NCBI GenBank assembly: GCA_946887385.1
Contig: CAMPKU010000232.1
Location: forward strand, 1-6,555
Origin: an uncultured Gammaproteobacteria bacterium
GTDB taxonomy: Bacteria; Pseudomonadota; Gammaproteobacteria; Rariloculales; Rariloculaceae
Reading direction: 5' to 3'
DNA length: 6,555 bases
The notes below the pieces were generated by a model, which made no database searches, was not told where the DNA came from, and was given only the letters and a program-made list of their open reading frames with translations. Shown here one piece after another: positions 6,478 through 6,555 of the stretch (its first letter is position 1; every line of letters begins with the position of its first letter). A program made the translations under genes and the position numbers.

Positions 6478-6555
6478 GACCGGTTCCGCTTGGCGCGGGC
6501 TCGAGAGCGGCCGTAGAGGGGTCGTTCCGGGAACGCTGCAAGTACGTCCCTGTAA
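6478..6555. repeat. 3' flank of dapE with palindrome and possible start of an intergenic repeat
   Basis: No gene is visible in the last 78 bases. A perfect palindrome CGTTCC-G-GGAACG lies at 6523-6535. It is followed directly by CTGCAAGTACGTCCCTGTAA up to the edge. From memory, this last string resembles the arm of large palindromic intergenic repeats found in some gammaproteobacteria; only one copy is in the window, so the repeat nature cannot be shown here. No T run follows the palindrome, so it is not an intrinsic terminator within the visible part. Confidence 0.35.

Overview
This is a GC-rich bacterial chromosomal segment, most likely from a proteobacterium. The DapE protein looks gammaproteobacterial: it aligns with Escherichia coli DapE with a constant two-residue offset at every metal ligand. 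The high-affinity phosphate permeases are the long proteobacterial forms. The taxonomic call is inference, because no rRNA or other marker gene is present.

Layout from left to right. (1) Positions 1-178, minus strand: the first 59 codons of a gene cut by the left edge. I read it as a TumE-type toxin (DUF6516 family) of a toxin-antitoxin pair; any antitoxin partner lies outside the window. (2) Positions 177-223: a compact operator-like array at its start codon, made of four alternating half-sites (TATGGC / GCCATA) exactly 13 bp apart. (3) Positions 224-466: a spacer with no gene I can support. (4) Positions 467-5164, minus strand: a complete phosphate-specific transport operon in the order pstS-pstC-pstA-pstB, tightly packed, with pstC and pstA overlapping by 8 bp. 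(5) Positions 5165-5346: a divergent intergenic region with a plausible Pho box for pst and a weak promoter for the opposite gene. (6) Positions 5347-6477, plus strand: complete dapE, of the lysine and peptidoglycan diaminopimelate pathway. (7) Positions 6478-6555: non-coding DNA ending in a palindrome and what may be the first part of an intergenic repeat.

PstS captures phosphate in the periplasm, PstC and PstA form the membrane channel, and PstB hydrolyses ATP to drive import. phoU, which often closes this operon, is not next to pstB; the next gene in the same direction is the toxin-like gene. dapE belongs to a different pathway and shares only the intergenic region with pst.

The core genes are ordinary. 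The parts most worth a second look are the periodic half-site array at the toxin-like gene, the extra N-terminal modules on both permeases, and the missing phoU. I did not find convincing evidence of a wholly new system in this window.
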